NCBI GenBank assembly: GCA_035691285.1
Contig: DASSJI010000006.1
Span: 1 to 27,954, forward strand
Source of the DNA: DATFEN01 sp035691285
Lineage (GTDB): Bacteria; Acidobacteriota; Vicinamibacteria; Fen-336
Direction of reading: 5' to 3'
Length of the DNA: 27,954 nucleotides
The stretch's first letter is position 1. Each line of letters begins with the position of its first letter. A model generated the notes under the pieces. It was not told where the DNA came from, did not search any database, and saw only the letters and a program-made list of their open reading frames with translations. Both the position numbers and the translations under genes were made by a program. Positions 25,854 to 27,954 of this stretch are shown piece after piece.

Positions 25854-27486
25854 TTACTATTTCTCCCGGCCGCTGTCGTGGGCTGCGCTGTGGGCCGGCA
25901 AGTTCCTGGGCGGCGCGGCGCTCGTGCTCGGCGCGTTCCTTTGTTCCTCCCTCCCCATGCTGCTGGCGAGCGACGGCATCGGCCGCGAGGCCTTCGCCTT
26001 CTGGGTCGTGAACCTGCTGTTCCTGACGGGCTTCGCACATGCGATCACGTCGATGTTCCGGTCCCGATCGCGCCTGGTCGCCCTCGATCTGTGCCTGGGC
26101 ATCGCGCTCCTGGCGCTCTTCGTCGCCGTGTTCCGTCATCTCCTGGCCGCCGGAGCCGGCCACTTCGTGTGGGGGACGCTGCTCCCCGCGGCGATCGCGG
26201 CGGCGGCGCTGGCGGCCCTGGCCGCGGCCGCCGCCCAGCTCGCCCACGGGCGCGCCGACGCCCGTCGCGGTCATGCCGCCCTGTCCACGACGCTCTGGAC
26301 GCTCGCGAGCGCGACGCTCGGGGCGCTGGCCCTCTGGGGCGCCTGGGTCTTGCGAGTGACGCCTGCGGAGTCGGGCGGGGTAGGCCCCCGCCTGGTCGCA
26401 GCTCCCGTGGGCGGCGCCGTCCTGTTCAAGGGCGCCTCGGTGGAGGGCCGCGCCGGCTTCAGCCCCGTCTTCCTCTTCGACGGGCGGAGCGGCGCCTACC
26501 TCCGATTCCATCCCGACCGCTTCACCGTGCCGGCGTTCGCGGCGAATGGCAGCGCGGCGGCATGGGTGGCCCCGCACGTCCCCTGGTGGTGGTACGCGCA
26601 ACCGTATGCGAGAGAGCGCTCGCCGGAAGCGGCGGCCCACGGCGCCACCCTCGCAGTCGCGCGCTTCGGCGTCGGCACGCCGATCATCGAGGAGCGCCGG
26701 GCGCCCCGCGGCGCCTGGACGGCCCTCGCTCTCGATGACGCTGCGGAGCGTGTGCTCCTCTCCAACGGGCCCTCGATCTCGCTCGTCGACGCCCACGGGG
26801 GCCTGTCCCTGGACGCCGCAATACCGAACGTGATGGCCGCAGACTTTCTCGGCGACGGTCGCGTACGCCTCCATCGAGAGGACCAGACCGACCGTGGGCA
26901 GTCCAAGCTCGTGGTCGTGGACTGGAATCCTCAGGACGACTCGCGCCTCGAGAGGGCGAGCGTGCGGGGAGACGCGCGCTCGTTCCTGCTGGCTCGCCGG
27001 GGCGACCTCAGCGTCGTCGCCATGCGTCCGGGAGAGCTGGCGATCGTCGACGCACGGACCGGGGCCGCCCATCGCCTCGAAGCCAGAGGATGCTCGGCGG
27101 CCCTCGTCCTTTCGAATGGCCGGCTTGCGCTGGGCCTGGAGGGGGAGATGCGCGTGACGACTCCCGAGGGAGAGCCGGTCGCGCGCGTCGCCGTCGAGCC
27201 GAGGGCCCGCGTCTACGCGATCCAGGAACCAGCCCCGGGCGAGCTGGCCGTGGGCCTCTGGACGCCTTCCCTCAACGCGCGGCGCACGCTGCTCGTCGAC
27301 GCTGCGAGCGGGACCGTGCGACGGGTGGAGCAGGGGATCCTGCCAGCGGGCGCGGCGAGCGGAGTGGGCGGGGCGCAGCCGCAGCCCGGCTCCTTCGCGT
27401 CGCGGCTCTTCACGGACCTCGACGGCGGGCTCGTCGCACTCGAGCCGGACGACCGCAAGCGGTCCGTCCTCGCCCCCGGCGAATAG
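25828..27486 (+). CDS. ABC-2 type permease, C-terminal part with large soluble domain (frameshifted from 25617)
   Basis: This frame carries most of the permease. Real protein sequence begins at about 25855 (YYFSRPLSWAALWAGKFLGG), continuing the N-terminal part encoded from 25617. Further membrane segments are GGAALVLGAFLCSSLPMLL, FAFWVVNLLFLTGFAHAI, LVALDLCLGIALLALFVAVF, LLPAAIAAAALAALAAAAAQ and LWTLASATLGALALWGAWVL. From about base 26370 some 370 residues are soluble and beta-rich, with repeating short strands and turns (LSVVAMRPGELAIVDARTG, LVLSNGRLALGLEG) that suggest a propeller-like fold; no catalytic motif is seen. GTG 25828 is only the formal start of the open frame. The product exports or remodels an unknown envelope substrate with the preceding ATPase. 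Confidence 0.78.
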   Translation: MTSPRDGSPYYFSRPLSWAALWAGKFLGGAALVLGAFLCSSLPMLLASDGIGREAFAFWVVNLLFLTGFAHAITSMFRSRSRLVALDLCLGIALLALFVAVFRHLLAAGAGHFVWGTLLPAAIAAAALAALAAAAAQLAHGRADARRGHAALSTTLWTLASATLGALALWGAWVLRVTPAESGGVGPRLVAAPVGGAVLFKGASVEGRAGFSPVFLFDGRSGAYLRFHPDRFTVPAFAANGSAAAWVAPHVPWWWYAQPYARERSPEAAAHGATLAVARFGVGTPIIEERRAPRGAWTALALDDAAERVLLSNGPSISLVDAHGGLSLDAAIPNVMAADFLGDGRVRLHREDQTDRGQSKLVVVDWNPQDDSRLERASVRGDARSFLLARRGDLSVVAMRPGELAIVDARTGAAHRLEARGCSAALVLSNGRLALGLEGEMRVTTPEGEPVARVAVEPRARVYAIQEPAPGELAVGLWTPSLNARRTLLVDAASGTVRRVEQGILPAGAASGVGGAQPQPGSFASRLFTDLDGGLVALEPDDRKRSVLAPGE

Positions 27487-27489
27487 GCC

Positions 27490-27954
27490 GTGAACGCCAC
27501 GCTGCCCGAGGTCCGGGGCTACAGGATCCTGGAGCCCCTCGGCCACGGCGGCATGGGACGCGTCTTCCTGGCCCAGGACGAGGCCCTGGAGCGCCGGGTC
27601 GCCATCAAGGGGATCGCCGCGCCGCTCGCCGCCGAGGCCGCTGTCCGCGCCCGCTTCCTTCGCGAAGCGCGCGCGATGGCGGGCGTCGAGCACCCGAACG
27701 TGGTGCGGGTCTACGCTTTCGGGGAAGCGGAGGGCCAGCCCTACATCGTCATGGAGTACGTCGAGGGCGAGACGCTCGCGGCCCGCCTGTCCCGCGTGAC
27801 GCGCCTCGACGTCGACGAGGCGCTGCGGATCGCCCGCGAGGTCGCGCAGGCCCTCGCCGCGGCCTGGTCCCGCGGGATCGTGCACCGGGACGTTAAGCCG
27901 GCGAACATCCTCCTCGACCGCGACGACCGCGCGAGGGTCGCGGACTTCGGCCTG
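27490..27954 (+). CDS. Hanks-type Ser/Thr protein kinase, 3' end outside window
   Basis: The 155 visible residues are the N-terminal and central kinase core: the glycine loop LGHGGMGRVFLA (18-28), ATP-binding lysine in VAIK (K40), the helix C glutamate in FLREAR (E59), hinge IVMEYVEGETL, catalytic loop HRDVKPANILLD (132-143) and ADFGL at the window edge. All key residues are present, so an active enzyme is expected. The start is GTG 27490, four bases after the permease stop and without a clear Shine-Dalgarno, so it is probably co-transcribed with the ABC operon. A membrane segment or sensor domain, usual in PknB-like kinases, would lie beyond the window. Confidence 0.93.
   Translation, partial: MNATLPEVRGYRILEPLGHGGMGRVFLAQDEALERRVAIKGIAAPLAAEAAVRARFLREARAMAGVEHPNVVRVYAFGEAEGQPYIVMEYVEGETLAARLSRVTRLDVDEALRIAREVAQALAAAWSRGIVHRDVKPANILLDRDDRARVADFGL

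Noticed and set aside
25854..26738. Continuation of the permease in its original frame
   Set aside because: After the junction the frame encodes Arg/Pro/Gly-rich sequence without hydrophobic segments, while the +1 frame gives clear membrane helices.

Overview
The window comes from a GC-rich bacterium (roughly 70% GC by eye) with tightly packed genes, many ATGA/GTGA stop-start overlaps, frequent GTG/TTG starts and very few spacers over 130 bp. A diderm, soil- or sediment-type lineage such as Acidobacteriota, Myxococcota or a related candidate phylum would fit the mix of genes: an scpA-scpB-rluB-cmk cluster, single-chain gcvTHP, a YtrA-type ABC operon, a Hanks-type kinase and a lipoprotein with a Pro/Thr linker. 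No rRNA or other phylogenetic marker was read, so this placement is an inference.

Layout. 1-1108: the 3' part of a group II intron (reverse transcriptase/maturase ORF, domain V, domain VI), ending two bases before the start codon of uvrC. 1111-3650 (+): uvrC and a translationally coupled SAM methyltransferase. 3631-4950 (-): a membrane M48 (Ste24-like) protease, convergent with and overlapping the methyltransferase. 5088-10592 (+): a housekeeping block with a site-2 protease, trpS, scpA, scpB, a lipoprotein with its own sigma-70 promoter, rluB and cmk. 10585-12739 (-): a PilB/GspE-family protein whose ATPase motifs are destroyed, then a small c-type cytochrome. 12857-17240 (+): glycine cleavage genes gcvT, gcvH and gcvP, with gcvP apparently starting at CTG. 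17268-20060 (+): a PhoD-like phosphoesterase and a GYF-like/five-helix membrane protein. 20177-22786 (-): TrmH-family RNA methyltransferase, rarA and a stand-alone receiver protein. 22853-24243 (+): greA and a coupled UvrC-like protein with a degenerate nuclease domain. 24275-27486 (+): a GntR/YtrA regulator with a 28-bp palindromic operator, an ABC ATPase and a frameshifted permease carrying a large soluble domain. 27490 to the end: start of a Ser/Thr protein kinase.

Most genes are ordinary chromosomal functions: repair (uvrC, rarA), chromosome condensation (scpAB), translation (trpS, rluB), nucleotide and one-carbon metabolism (cmk, gcvTHP). The least ordinary items are the nuclease-dead UvrC paralogue behind greA, the ATPase-dead PilB homologue with an eight-cysteine N-terminus, the intron placed between uvrC and its ribosome-binding site, the CTG start of gcvP, and the frameshift at rare TTA/CTA codons in the ABC permease. 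Gaps longer than 300 bases do not occur. The 116-bp stretch 20061-20176, the 115-bp stretch 11020-11134 and the 96-bp stretch 18375-18470 hold no gene that I can support.
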